From Flavobacterium proteolyticum (lineage in GTDB: Bacteria > Bacteroidota > Bacteroidia > Flavobacteriales > Flavobacteriaceae), in the NCBI RefSeq assembly GCF_015223105.1, contig NZ_JADFTZ010000002.1, positions 62,001 through 126,000 on the forward strand: a DNA stretch of 64,000 bases, given 5' to 3'. The position numbers and the translations under genes were made by a program. The notes under the pieces were generated by a model that was given only the letters and a program-made list of their open reading frames with translations, had not been told where the DNA came from and did not search any database. Shown here piece after piece: positions 26,047 to 34,769 of the stretch. Within the stretch, counting starts at the first letter, position 1, and each line of letters starts with the position of its first letter.

Positions 26047-26236
26047 CTTAATACACTAGATTAAAAAGAAGATACTAAACCAAAAAAATGGATCGTAAAA
26101 CCTTCTTGAGAATGAAAACAAATTTATTCAAAATCGGTATTAAACAAATACTTTCGCATTTATTATTTAATTGTTTTTTTAAAAACAAAAAATAGATAAA
26201 TATTAAACAGGAGGTGAATAAAATTTAAAAAAAATA

Positions 26237-26244
26237 TACATTTG
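26237..26244 (+). promoter_or_regulatory. -7 element before the methyltransferase
   Basis: TACATTTG matches TAnnTTTG. A GTG at 26244 that would extend the methyltransferase frame overlaps this element, so ATG 26304 is the better start. No clear -33 TTG. Confidence 0.5.
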
Positions 26245-26303
26245 TGATTACTTTATTTATTTTCATTTCTTATAAAAACTCAACTAATATTATACAATTA
26301 CAA

Positions 26304-27023
26304 ATGAACGACTACAGGTTGATTTTTCAGAAACGAGCACTAGATTATCATTTTGCAATGCAAAATTATCCACATGTTAGATTTCATGAATTCAACAACT
26401 TAATTTCATCTTTAAATTTTTCATCTTTAAATGAAATTTTAGATATTCCCTCTGGCGGTGGTTATTTAAAGCATTTTTTACCAAATCATTTAAATGTAAC
26501 ATCAACGGATTTTTCTGAGGGATTTACAAATAATGACATAAAACTCGTTTCTCCAGAAAAACTACCTTTTAAATCAAACAGTTTTGATGCCGTTTTTTCA
26601 CTTAGTGGCATGCATCATTTAAAAAATGTTCCGCAATTTGTAGAAGAATGTTTAAGAGTAATTAAATCTGATGGAAATTTAATTTTTGCAGATGTAAAAA
26701 AAGAAACATCAATCGATGTCTTTTTAAATCAATTTGTTAATGAATATAATTCTTTAGGTCATCAAGGTGATTTCTTTCATGAAGATTATTTTGAAAAATA
26801 TCCAAACATTCAAAACAAAATTGTTGAATGTAAATACAATGAATATCCATTTGTTTTTAATAGTAAAGAAGAAATGATTTTGTTTTTTAAACTCTTTTTT
26901 GGATTAGATAAAGCTAGTGGCAGCATTATTTATGAAGGAATTCAAAATATTTTAGGAATTCAAACAACCTGTAATAGAATTGAAGTAAATTGGGGATTGA
27001 TTCAATTCAAACTTAAAAAATAA
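26304..27023 (+). CDS. class I SAM-dependent methyltransferase
   Basis: About 239 residues from ATG 26304 (MNDYRLIFQKRALDYHF). Rossmann-type SAM motifs: EILDIPSGGGYLKHFL (motif I), VTSTDFSEGF (acidic end of strand 2), FDAVFSLSGMHHLKNVPQF (post-I/motif II) and VIKSDGNLIFADV (motif III). It belongs to the broad Methyltransf_11 group. The position among glycan genes suggests methylation of a sugar or lipid carrier, but the substrate is unknown. It lies between two convergent TupA-like genes. Confidence 0.8.
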   Translation: MNDYRLIFQKRALDYHFAMQNYPHVRFHEFNNLISSLNFSSLNEILDIPSGGGYLKHFLPNHLNVTSTDFSEGFTNNDIKLVSPEKLPFKSNSFDAVFSLSGMHHLKNVPQFVEECLRVIKSDGNLIFADVKKETSIDVFLNQFVNEYNSLGHQGDFFHEDYFEKYPNIQNKIVECKYNEYPFVFNSKEEMILFFKLFFGLDKASGSIIYEGIQNILGIQTTCNRIEVNWGLIQFKLKK

Positions 27024-27040
27024 AATAATTTTTTAAAAAA

Positions 27041-27919
27041 CTATTTAGGCAACTGAATTAAATCTCCAAATTCTATATTAAATCTTTCTATTGAACTTCT
27101 GATAAGTCCGGCATTTGAAAAAAAAGTTAATTCACCAAAAATAATTTTATGCCCTATAGAATATAAATCAACTCTTAAAAAAACAAAACCTTCTGATAAT
27201 TTTTCTGCAATTTGAACCATTTCATCAAAATTTTCAGGCTTTTTAAAATCGGCTTTATAAAAAGAAGAATTATAGGTCTCGGGTAGTACTTTATTCCAAT
27301 TTAAATCATAAAAACATTTTCTTATGTTTTCCGATTTGTTCTTTTGCACAAATACATATTTAGGCTTACCATGAAAACAATGAAATTTATAATCTATAAG
27401 TTCCTCACTATCAATTTCAGTGATATATTTTTCAATTAAAATTCTAGGCTTTAAATCTTTATAAATCTTTTCACGAAATTTGTGATAGTAATTTTCAGAA
27501 AGATATTGGTTTAATTTCTTTTTAACTTTTTCAAGATTCAGATTATCTCTATCTTTTACAATAATATTATAGCCTGAACCATGTGTTCCTTTCAAAACAA
27601 ACTGTTGAGGTAAATCTGTAAAACTTATTTCAGAAACTGAATCATAAACCCCAAAAATATCATTTAAATATTTACCTCCTATTGTTCTTTCAACATGATT
27701 TCGAACATCATATTTATCAGCATATTTACCATAACTTTCAGTATAATAATTTAGTTTTAGCCATAAAGTTTTTTCCATAAACTCTTTTGGATTAACTAAA
27801 TCTGGTTTTTTTCCATTTTTTAAGTAATACTGATATATAGAAATCATTTCGTCACTTGCATTAATAAATTTAAGCAAATTCAAATACAATTTAATACACT
27901 TACGTTTAAAAAAGAACAT
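27041..27919 (-). CDS. TupA-like ATP-grasp protein (copy 2)
   Basis: A 292-residue paralogue of copies 1 and 3. FMEKTLWLKLNYYTESYGKY, ADKYDVRNHVERTIGGKYLN, FVLKGTHGSGYNIIVKDR (nucleotide loop), LIEKYITEIDSEELIDYKF, and FLRVDLYSIGHKIIFGELTF with the conserved D and E metal ligands. It starts three bases from the end of the GT4 gene, so glycosyl transfer and the ATP-grasp step are probably coupled in one operon. Confidence 0.83.
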   Translation of the reverse strand: MFFFKRKCIKLYLNLLKFINASDEMISIYQYYLKNGKKPDLVNPKEFMEKTLWLKLNYYTESYGKYADKYDVRNHVERTIGGKYLNDIFGVYDSVSEISFTDLPQQFVLKGTHGSGYNIIVKDRDNLNLEKVKKKLNQYLSENYYHKFREKIYKDLKPRILIEKYITEIDSEELIDYKFHCFHGKPKYVFVQKNKSENIRKCFYDLNWNKVLPETYNSSFYKADFKKPENFDEMVQIAEKLSEGFVFLRVDLYSIGHKIIFGELTFFSNAGLIRSSIERFNIEFGDLIQLPK

Positions 27920-27921
27920 TT

Positions 27922-29034
27922 TTATTTTTGGTTAAAAAGTACCACTTCATTCAATTCATTAAACATTTTTTTTGCAATTACTTCTTTCGTGAAATTATCA
28001 ATTAAGAATTGATATCCATTAGTACTACATTTTTCTTGTAATTGTTTATCATTCATCATTTGCTCTACTTTATCAGCAAATGAAATTGGATTCCCGACTT
28101 CTGCCAACAAACCTGTTTCATTATCAATCACAACTTCAGGGATTCCTCCCGCTTTTGCGGCTACAATAGGAACTCTACAAGCATAGGATTCCAAAAGTAC
28201 TCCACCTGTCGGCTCATTATTAGATGTAAACAAAAACAGGTCAAATTCAGGAAGAATTTCAGGAATATCTTTTCTAAAACCTGCAAAAATAATATCATTC
28301 TGTAAACCTAAAGCTGCTACTTGTTCTCTAACTTCATTTTCCAAAGAACCTTTTCCTACTAAAATATACTTTGCTTTAACACCACGTTTAACAAGTTCCG
28401 CAACGGTATTTACCCAAGTTTTATGATCTTTAAAACCTGTAAACTCAGCGATATTACCTATTATTTTGTAATCAGTTGGAATATTAAATTCTTGATGTAA
28501 GGCACCTATCTTAGATTGCTTTTTAAATTTATGAATATCGGTAACACTTCCCACAACACATAGCTTCGAATGATCTTTAACTGCATATTTTAAAACCTCA
28601 ACAACTGGTTCTGAAACACAAATTATTTTTTTTATTCCTTTATAATTATATTTCCATTTTCGTAAGAAATTTGTATCTACTCGTCTTATTAAAGTTCTGC
28701 ATAAAACTAGTGGCGTTTTTAATCCATAAAAAATTGCAGATAATACAGCCATAGTATGAGACTGACTACTATGAATAAAAATTACATCTGCTTTTTTTTC
28801 TTTTGAAATCAAACTTAACTGCTTAGCAAATTTAAAATCATACTCAGACTTATATGGAAAAGAAATTACGTTCATTCCTTTTTCAGTAGCAACTTTAAAA
28901 ACCTCTGAGTTTTCAGGACATATAATCCATTGATCCTCTACATATCCATACTCCTTAAACGCTTCATATAAATAAATGATTTTTTGTTCATGGCCTCTCC
29001 AGCCCATTGAGGCAGTTAATTGAATAAGTCTCAT
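27922..29034 (-). CDS. GT4-family glycosyltransferase
   Basis: A 370-residue GT-B enzyme. N-terminal acceptor half: QLTASMGWRGHEQKIIYLYE; C-terminal donor half: IIFAGFRKDIPEILPEFDLF and the EX7E region SNNEPTGGVLLESYACRVP, then AKAGGIPEVVIDNETGLLAE. Cytoplasmic or peripheral membrane. The donor sugar is not known. It is transcribed just upstream of the TupA-like copy 2 on the minus strand and is divergent from copy 3 across 93 bases. Confidence 0.9.
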   Translation of the reverse strand: MRLIQLTASMGWRGHEQKIIYLYEAFKEYGYVEDQWIICPENSEVFKVATEKGMNVISFPYKSEYDFKFAKQLSLISKEKKADVIFIHSSQSHTMAVLSAIFYGLKTPLVLCRTLIRRVDTNFLRKWKYNYKGIKKIICVSEPVVEVLKYAVKDHSKLCVVGSVTDIHKFKKQSKIGALHQEFNIPTDYKIIGNIAEFTGFKDHKTWVNTVAELVKRGVKAKYILVGKGSLENEVREQVAALGLQNDIIFAGFRKDIPEILPEFDLFLFTSNNEPTGGVLLESYACRVPIVAAKAGGIPEVVIDNETGLLAEVGNPISFADKVEQMMNDKQLQEKCSTNGYQFLIDNFTKEVIAKKMFNELNEVVLFNQK

Positions 29035-29127
29035 TATTATTTTATTTTAAAACAAATATAGTTTCTTATTTAATTTATAAAAGATATTTTAAGTAAAAAA
29101 ACATATATTTACAATCATTTTTTAAAC

Positions 29128-29997
29128 ATGAGAAATTATAAAAAAATAATTTTAAGATTATTAAAAAACTTTAAATTTTTGCCACCTAAAATCTACATCC
29201 CTTTACAATATGAATATGTAACAGGGAATAAACTAAATTTAAAAAACCCAAAGACTTTTAATGAAAAAATTCAGTGGTATAAATTAAATTATAAAAATCC
29301 AATTCTTAGAAAACTAGTTGACAAATACAATGTTAGAGAATTCGTTTCTGATAAAATTGGAGAAAAATATTTAAATACTTTACTAGGCGTTTACGAAACC
29401 CCTAATGAAATTGATTTTGAAAAACTACCAAATAAATTTGTATTAAAATGTGTTCATGGTAGTGGTTATAATATTTGTGTAAAAGACAAATCATCTCTAG
29501 ATATAGTTAAAACAAAAAAAATATTAGAGAAATGGCAAAAGAAAAACTTCTATAATAAAGGAAAAGAATGGGCTTATAAAGGCATAAAACCTTTAATTAT
29601 TGCCGAAAAATTTCTTGAAGAATTTGAAAAAGAAGTAATTAATGATTACAAATTTTTCTGTTTTGATGGTAAAATAAAGTTTATTCAAATAGATATTGAA
29701 AGACAAATAAAAAATTACAGGTGCTATTATAATACCGATTGGGAAAAGCTTAATTTTTGTACCGAAAAAAAATTGTTTTATGAAGATGAAACAACAAGAC
29801 CTGAAAAATTAACAGAGATGATAGAAGTTGTAGAAAAATTAGCTGAAAATTTCCCTTTTGTTCGAGTTGACTTTTACTTGATTGAAAACCATATCATTTT
29901 TGGCGAATTAACTTTTTATCCAGGAAATGGACTAATAAAATTTCTACCAGAAGAGATGAATACAATTGTTGGAGATTATTTTAAATTACCAAATTAA
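29128..29997 (+). CDS. TupA-like ATP-grasp protein (copy 3)
   Basis: A 289-residue third paralogue. FNEKIQWYKLNYKNP, DKYNVREFVSDKIGEKYLN, FVLKCVHGSGYNICVKDKSS (the canonical KGTHGSG is here KCVHGSG, a Gly to Cys and Thr to Val change), IAEKFLEEFEKEVINDYKFF, and FVRVDFYLIENHIIFGELTF. The altered nucleotide loop may change activity. It ends seven bases before the ATG of the tsaC/sua5 gene. Confidence 0.82.
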   Translation: MRNYKKIILRLLKNFKFLPPKIYIPLQYEYVTGNKLNLKNPKTFNEKIQWYKLNYKNPILRKLVDKYNVREFVSDKIGEKYLNTLLGVYETPNEIDFEKLPNKFVLKCVHGSGYNICVKDKSSLDIVKTKKILEKWQKKNFYNKGKEWAYKGIKPLIIAEKFLEEFEKEVINDYKFFCFDGKIKFIQIDIERQIKNYRCYYNTDWEKLNFCTEKKLFYEDETTRPEKLTEMIEVVEKLAENFPFVRVDFYLIENHIIFGELTFYPGNGLIKFLPEEMNTIVGDYFKLPN

Positions 29998-30004
29998 AAA
30001 ATTA

Positions 30005-30571
30005 ATGGATATCAATACTGAAGTACACAACGCATTCGAAGTCATTAAAAATGGTGGCATTATCTTATATCCAACCGACACCGTTTGGGGAATTGGTTGC
30101 GATGCCACAAATGAAGAAGCTGTAAAAAAAATCTACGCGTTAAAACAACGGGAAGAAACCAAAAGCATGATTGTTTTAATGAACGGAGAACGCATGATGT
30201 ATAACGTTTTCAAAGAAATTCCTGATGTGGCCTGGCAAATTCTAGATTTATCTGAAAAACCGACAACTTTAATCTTAGATAATCCTCGAAATGTAGCTAA
30301 AAATATCGTTGCTGAAGATAACACGTTAGGAGTTCGATTAGTTACGGAACCTTTCTGTTTTAAACTAATGGAACGCATGAAAAAACCATTGGTTTCTACG
30401 TCAGCAAATATTTCAGGCGAACCTACACCAAAAACTTTCAAAGAAATTAGTCCCGAAATTATAAAAGGTGTGGACTATGTAGTAAATTTGCACCACGATA
30501 AAGTTTGCAAAAATCCTTCTACGATTATTAAATTAGGTTTAGATAGCCAGGTAAAAGTGATTCGCAAGTAA
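30005..30571 (+). CDS. L-threonylcarbamoyladenylate synthase
   Basis: About 188 residues from ATG 30005; the frame is open back to a TTG at 29966 inside the preceding gene, which is an unlikely start. TsaC/Sua5/YrdC-domain enzyme that makes threonylcarbamoyl-AMP from ATP, bicarbonate and threonine for the t6A modification of tRNA. Motifs: GGIILYPTDTVWGIGCDA, YALKQREETKSM and PLVSTSANISGEPTP. Length corresponds to the short YrdC-only form without the Sua5 C-terminal domain. An octad array fills the gap to the CCA-adding enzyme. Confidence 0.93.
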   Translation: MDINTEVHNAFEVIKNGGIILYPTDTVWGIGCDATNEEAVKKIYALKQREETKSMIVLMNGERMMYNVFKEIPDVAWQILDLSEKPTTLILDNPRNVAKNIVAEDNTLGVRLVTEPFCFKLMERMKKPLVSTSANISGEPTPKTFKEISPEIIKGVDYVVNLHHDKVCKNPSTIIKLGLDSQVKVIRK

Positions 30572-30578
30572 AATGTGC

Positions 30579-30656
30579 CAATATTTCAATTTGTCAATTA
30601 GCCAATGATGTTGTTTGATAATTAATTGGCGCATTGCCGAATTGTCAAATTGACTA
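30579..30656. repeat. inverted octad arrays before the CCA-adding enzyme
   Basis: 30579-30610 is four exact 8-base units of form CAATNNNN; 30625-30656 is four exact 8-base units of form ATTGNNNN. The arms are reverse complements in type and can form an imperfect stem of about 24 bases (about 18 pairs). The region runs from just after one stop codon to just before the next start codon. A second such structure is at 42021-42114. Confidence 0.65.
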
Positions 30657-30665
30657 ATTAAGAAA

Positions 30666-32081
30666 ATGAATTACAAACAACATTTAGAACATAACATCTT
30701 CAAAATCATTTCGCAAGCAGCCCAAGAACTCAACTTGGAATGTTATGTAATTGGTGGTTTTGTTCGCGATATATTACTCAACAGAGACCACAAAAAAGAC
30801 ATCGATATCGTTGCCGTTGGTAGCGGAATTGAATTGGCTTTAAAAGTTTCCGAATTAATTCCGTTTCATCCAAAAGTGCAAGTTTTTAAAAATTATGGAA
30901 CTGCGATGTTACGCTACGATGATATTGACGTGGAATTTGTAGGTGCTCGAAAAGAATCGTACACACACGATAGCCGAAATCCTCTAGTAGAAAATGGGAC
31001 ATTAAAAGACGACCAAGAAAGAAGAGATTTTACGATAAACGCTTTAGCTTTTTCTTTGAATTCTGAAAACTTTGGTGATTTAGTTGACCCATTTAATGGT
31101 GTAGAAGATTTGAAAAATAAAATCATCAAAACACCTTTAAATCCAGACATTACGTATTCTGATGATCCATTGCGTATGATGCGCGCCATTCGTTTTGCTA
31201 CGCAATTGAATTTCGAAATAGAATCAAAATCTTTAGAAGCGATTTCAAAAAATAAAGATAGAATCAATATCATTTCAGGCGAACGAATTGTTGATGAATT
31301 GCATAAAATTTTAGCTTCAGATAAACCATCAATCGGATTTTTACATTTGTATCAAACGGGTTTATTGGACATTATTTTACCTGAATTAACGGCTTTGAAT
31401 AATGTAGAAGAAGTCGAAGGTCATACGCACAAAAACAATTTTTATCATACGTTAGAAGTAGTAGACAATATTTGCCCGAATACTGATGATGTTTGGTTAC
31501 GCTGGTCGGCCTTATTACACGACATTGGCAAAGCACCAACCAAAAGATTCAACAAAAAACAAGGTTGGACGTTTCACGGACATGAATTTTTGGGTGGAAA
31601 AATGGTCAAAAAAATATTTGAACGTTTGCACATGCCTTTGAATCACAAAATGAAATTTGTGCAAAAAATGGTTACGATGAGTTCGCGCCCAATTGTAATT
31701 GCAGAAGATATTGTTACGGATAGCGCAGTGCGTCGTTTGGTTTTTGATGCTGGAGAAGATATCGATAGTTTGATGACCTTATGCAAAGCGGATATCACGA
31801 CTAAAAATCCAAAGAAATTTCAAAAATACCACAAGAACTTCGACATTGTAAAAGAGAAGATAGTAGAAGTGGAAGAAAAAGATAGAGTTCGTGTTTTTCA
31901 ACCTCCTATTTCGGGCGAAGAAATTATGGAATTATTTGGTTTGAAACCTTGTAGAGAAATTGGGATTTTGAAAGAAGCGGTAAAAGAAGCCATTTTAGAA
32001 GGCGAAATTCCAAACGAATACGAAGCTGCGAAAGATTTTATCTTGAACAAAGCTTCAAAAATGGGATTGAAAAAAGTATAA
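30666..32081 (+). CDS. CCA tRNA nucleotidyltransferase (HD-domain type)
   Basis: A 471-residue class II nucleotidyltransferase. The poly(A) polymerase/CCA head has VIGGFVRDILLNRDHKKDID with the catalytic DxD, followed by RRDFTINALAF and the ERIVDELHKIL neck. A C-terminal HD domain (LRWSALLHDIGKAPTKR) is present. It adds or repairs the 3' CCA of tRNAs, which matters here because the two tRNA-Glu genes at 55830-56002 do not encode CCA. ATG 30666 follows the octad array. Confidence 0.93.
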   Translation: MNYKQHLEHNIFKIISQAAQELNLECYVIGGFVRDILLNRDHKKDIDIVAVGSGIELALKVSELIPFHPKVQVFKNYGTAMLRYDDIDVEFVGARKESYTHDSRNPLVENGTLKDDQERRDFTINALAFSLNSENFGDLVDPFNGVEDLKNKIIKTPLNPDITYSDDPLRMMRAIRFATQLNFEIESKSLEAISKNKDRINIISGERIVDELHKILASDKPSIGFLHLYQTGLLDIILPELTALNNVEEVEGHTHKNNFYHTLEVVDNICPNTDDVWLRWSALLHDIGKAPTKRFNKKQGWTFHGHEFLGGKMVKKIFERLHMPLNHKMKFVQKMVTMSSRPIVIAEDIVTDSAVRRLVFDAGEDIDSLMTLCKADITTKNPKKFQKYHKNFDIVKEKIVEVEEKDRVRVFQPPISGEEIMELFGLKPCREIGILKEAVKEAILEGEIPNEYEAAKDFILNKASKMGLKKV

Positions 32082-32122
32082 AAATTATAATCTGTTAAAG
32101 CACTTTTCAAATTAGCATTGCG

Positions 32123-32130
32123 TAAATTTG
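32123..32130 (+). promoter_or_regulatory. -7 element before the heme A synthase gene
   Basis: TAAATTTG, 25 bases before ATG 32156. It lies within the loop of a wide inverted repeat, AAAGCAC (32097-32103) and GTGCTTT (32133-32139). No good -33 TTG. Confidence 0.45.
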
Positions 32131-32155
32131 GGGTGCTTTTTGAATATCAAGAAAT

Positions 32156-33175
32156 ATGAAAACTAATAAATCAGTTATTTACTGGCTACTTTCAGGATGT
32201 GTTTTGTTATTTATCATGGTAACTGTTGGCGGAATTACACGTCTAACCAACTCTGGTTTATCCATGACCGATTGGCATTTAATTAACGACACCTTCCCTC
32301 CTATGTCGGAAGAAAAATGGATAGAAGCTTTTGAAGAATACAAGAAATTTCCAGAATACCAAAAAGTAAATCAATACAAAGATTTTCAATTAGAGGATTA
32401 TAAATTTATTTTCTTTTGGGAATGGTTTCACCGTTTTATTGGTCGCATTATTGGTGTGGTTTTCATTATCCCGTTTGTTTATTTCTTAATCAAAAAGAAA
32501 TTAGATAACGAAACCATCAAAAAATGTTTTATTCTTTTAGGAATGGGCGCTTTTCAAGGATTTTTGGGTTGGTTCATGGTAGCCAGTGGTTTAAAAGACA
32601 TGCCCGATGTGAGTCACTTCAGATTAGCGATTCACTTAACATTTGCTTTTATTACGTTTGCTTATACACTTTGGGTTGCCTTAGATTTAATTTATCCAGA
32701 GCGAAAATTACCAGTTTTAGAATTGCGAAAAATAGCTCGTATTGCTTTAGTAATTTTAATCATTCAAATCATTTACGGAGGTTTTGTTGCAGGTTTAAAT
32801 GCAGGATTAATTCACAACCATTGGCCTTTAATGAGTGATGGACAATTCTTTCATGAAAGTATAAAATTAGAACAATCAAATTTATTGTTATCTTTTACAG
32901 AAGGAAAAAGTGGCGTTCAATTCATTCACCGAACATTCGCTTATGTAGTAGTGGGAATGATTATTTTCTTATTCATAAAAAGTAGAAAATTTACTTTAGA
33001 TAAAACGCAAGAGAACGGAGTTAAAACGTTATTGGTTTTTGTATTTATCCAATTTCTTTTAGGAATTTTTACCTTGCTTTTCCATGTACCACTTTGGTTA
33101 GGATTAGCACATCAAATCATGGCGTTCTTTTTATTGACGGCAATGACATTTACTTTGCATAGATTTAGTAAATAA
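32156..33175 (+). CDS. heme A synthase, COX15/CtaA family
   Basis: A 339-residue polytopic membrane protein with about eight helices. Family signatures: VGGITRLTNSGLSMTDWHLI at the N-terminus, FFWEWFHRFIGRIIG (heme-ligating His), SHFRLAIHLTFAF, then IHNHWPLM, FIHRTFAYV and LAHQIMAF. It oxidises the C8 methyl group of heme O to give heme A for aa3-type cytochrome oxidase. The SHFRLAIHL and HRTFAY histidines are the second heme pair. Its stop overlaps the next start (TAATG). Confidence 0.93.
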   Translation: MKTNKSVIYWLLSGCVLLFIMVTVGGITRLTNSGLSMTDWHLINDTFPPMSEEKWIEAFEEYKKFPEYQKVNQYKDFQLEDYKFIFFWEWFHRFIGRIIGVVFIIPFVYFLIKKKLDNETIKKCFILLGMGAFQGFLGWFMVASGLKDMPDVSHFRLAIHLTFAFITFAYTLWVALDLIYPERKLPVLELRKIARIALVILIIQIIYGGFVAGLNAGLIHNHWPLMSDGQFFHESIKLEQSNLLLSFTEGKSGVQFIHRTFAYVVVGMIIFLFIKSRKFTLDKTQENGVKTLLVFVFIQFLLGIFTLLFHVPLWLGLAHQIMAFFLLTAMTFTLHRFSK

Positions 33176-34092
33176 TGAAATACTATTTCCATCTTCAATA
33201 TAAAATGATAAATCGTTCGTTTATTGAATATGGAATGCCTATAATTTTAGGTTATTTTATTCTGATTTTTGCTTTCATTTTGGGTTCCAAAACCCTTTTT
33301 GAAAAAGTAGATTATGCAAATTATCTTTATATTTTAACCTATTGTATTCTGATTCTAAAACTTAGTGAAGTTACTCGAAATAGATTTTTAAAATACTGTT
33401 TTAAATCCTCAGATTATAAACTCATTAGAATTTCCGAAAACATTCTAATTGCTCTACCTTTCATTGCTTTTTTAATCTATCTTAATAATTTTCTATTTAT
33501 TCCTGCTTATTTAATTTTAGCAATCATTTTAGGGTTTATAAGTTTAAAATCTATTTATAATTTTATAATTCCAACTCCTTTTTCAAAAAAGCCTTTCGAA
33601 TTTACTATTGGTTTTAGAAATACTTTTTATATTTTCCTTATTTCAATATTCTTATTATTTAAAGCAATTGAAGTTACAAATCTAAATCTTGGGATAGCAG
33701 CATTAATTTCAGTTTTTCTAATCTTTTTTTCTTATTATTCCGTTCCCGAAACTTCGTTTTTTGTGTGGAGTTATAATTTAAATCCAAAATCTTTTTTAAT
33801 CGAAAAAATTAAGACTTCTATTTTATATAGTTCCTTCATAGTTCTTCCATTTACTACAATTTTAGTCATTTTATTTTTCGATAAAATAGAAGCGATTGTA
33901 ACTTTTTTAGCATTTGGATACTTATTCCTAATAACTATTATTTTAGCAAAATATGCCGCCTATCCAGATAAAATGAATATTATTCAAAGTGTATTACTTG
34001 GCTTTTGCATTTATTTTCCACCATTGTTAGCTATTGTAATTCCATATTTTTACCTTCAATCATTAAAACAACTCAAACAGCTTCTCAAATGA
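33175..34092 (+). CDS. membrane protein, probable permease of an ABC exporter
   Basis: A 305-residue hydrophobic protein with about eight predicted membrane helices (for example GYFILIFAFILGS and FLILAIILGFISL-like stretches). I do not recognise a family motif. The start overlaps the heme A synthase stop by one base, and its stop overlaps the ATPase start (ATGA). The strict coupling to an ATPase suggests it is the permease partner; the substrate is unknown. It could relate to heme or cytochrome maturation because of the neighbour, but that is speculation. Confidence 0.65.
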   Translation: MKYYFHLQYKMINRSFIEYGMPIILGYFILIFAFILGSKTLFEKVDYANYLYILTYCILILKLSEVTRNRFLKYCFKSSDYKLIRISENILIALPFIAFLIYLNNFLFIPAYLILAIILGFISLKSIYNFIIPTPFSKKPFEFTIGFRNTFYIFLISIFLLFKAIEVTNLNLGIAALISVFLIFFSYYSVPETSFFVWSYNLNPKSFLIEKIKTSILYSSFIVLPFTTILVILFFDKIEAIVTFLAFGYLFLITIILAKYAAYPDKMNIIQSVLLGFCIYFPPLLAIVIPYFYLQSLKQLKQLLK

Positions 34093-34769
34093 TTCAAATT
34101 GAAAATTTATCAAAAAAATATGGCAACAAGGTTGTATTACAGTCTATAAATTTACTTTTTGAAAGCGGTAAAGTATACGGATTAGTTGGAGAAAATGGTG
34201 CCGGAAAAACAACTTTATTTAATTGTATTGCAGGTTTAGAAACGTATAATGGCGAAATAAAATCTGACTTACCTATATTAAAAAATCATTTAGGTTTATT
34301 GGTAACCGAACCTTACTTTTTTCCAAAAATTACTGGAAAAGAATATATTCAATTATTATGTAATGCAAGAAATATCAATACAATTGACTTCGAAAAAAAT
34401 AAAATTTTTGACTTACCACTAAATGAATATGCATCAAAATATTCTACTGGGATGAAAAAGAAATTAGCCCTAACAGCTATTTTGCTTCAAGAAAACAAAT
34501 ATTTCATTTTAGACGAACCTTTTAATGGAGTTGACATTCAAAGTAATATCATAATAACCGAAATCATTCATAAATTAAAAGACCTAGGAAAAACGATAAT
34601 TATTTCTTCTCACATTTTCTCAACATTAAATGATACTTGTGACGAAATAATGATTCTTGAAAACAATTCCATTTCAAAAAGAGTGATTAAATCAGATTTT
34701 TACCAACTAGAAAATGAAATGAAAAAAAAATCAATTGGTAATAAAATTGACTTTCTAAATTTGAAGTAA
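34089..34769 (+). CDS. ABC transporter ATP-binding protein
   Basis: About 226 residues from ATG 34089, which overlaps the upstream stop codon; the frame extends back to 34005 but inside the permease gene. Walker A GENGAGKTT, Q-loop region LVTEPYFFPKI, signature YSTGMKKKLAL (a variant of LSGGQ), Walker B YFILDEPFNGVD and the H-loop SSHIF. It is short, of the type paired with small exporters. The partner is the preceding membrane protein. It is immediately convergent with the LytTR gene. Confidence 0.88.
   Translation: MIQIENLSKKYGNKVVLQSINLLFESGKVYGLVGENGAGKTTLFNCIAGLETYNGEIKSDLPILKNHLGLLVTEPYFFPKITGKEYIQLLCNARNINTIDFEKNKIFDLPLNEYASKYSTGMKKKLALTAILLQENKYFILDEPFNGVDIQSNIIITEIIHKLKDLGKTIIISSHIFSTLNDTCDEIMILENNSISKRVIKSDFYQLENEMKKKSIGNKIDFLNLK

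Noticed and set aside
26088..26195. 35-codon open frame beginning MDRKTFLRMK in the gap before the methyltransferase
   Set aside because: No family match that I recognise, no promoter close by and an AT-rich tail; could be a remnant but cannot be supported as a gene.
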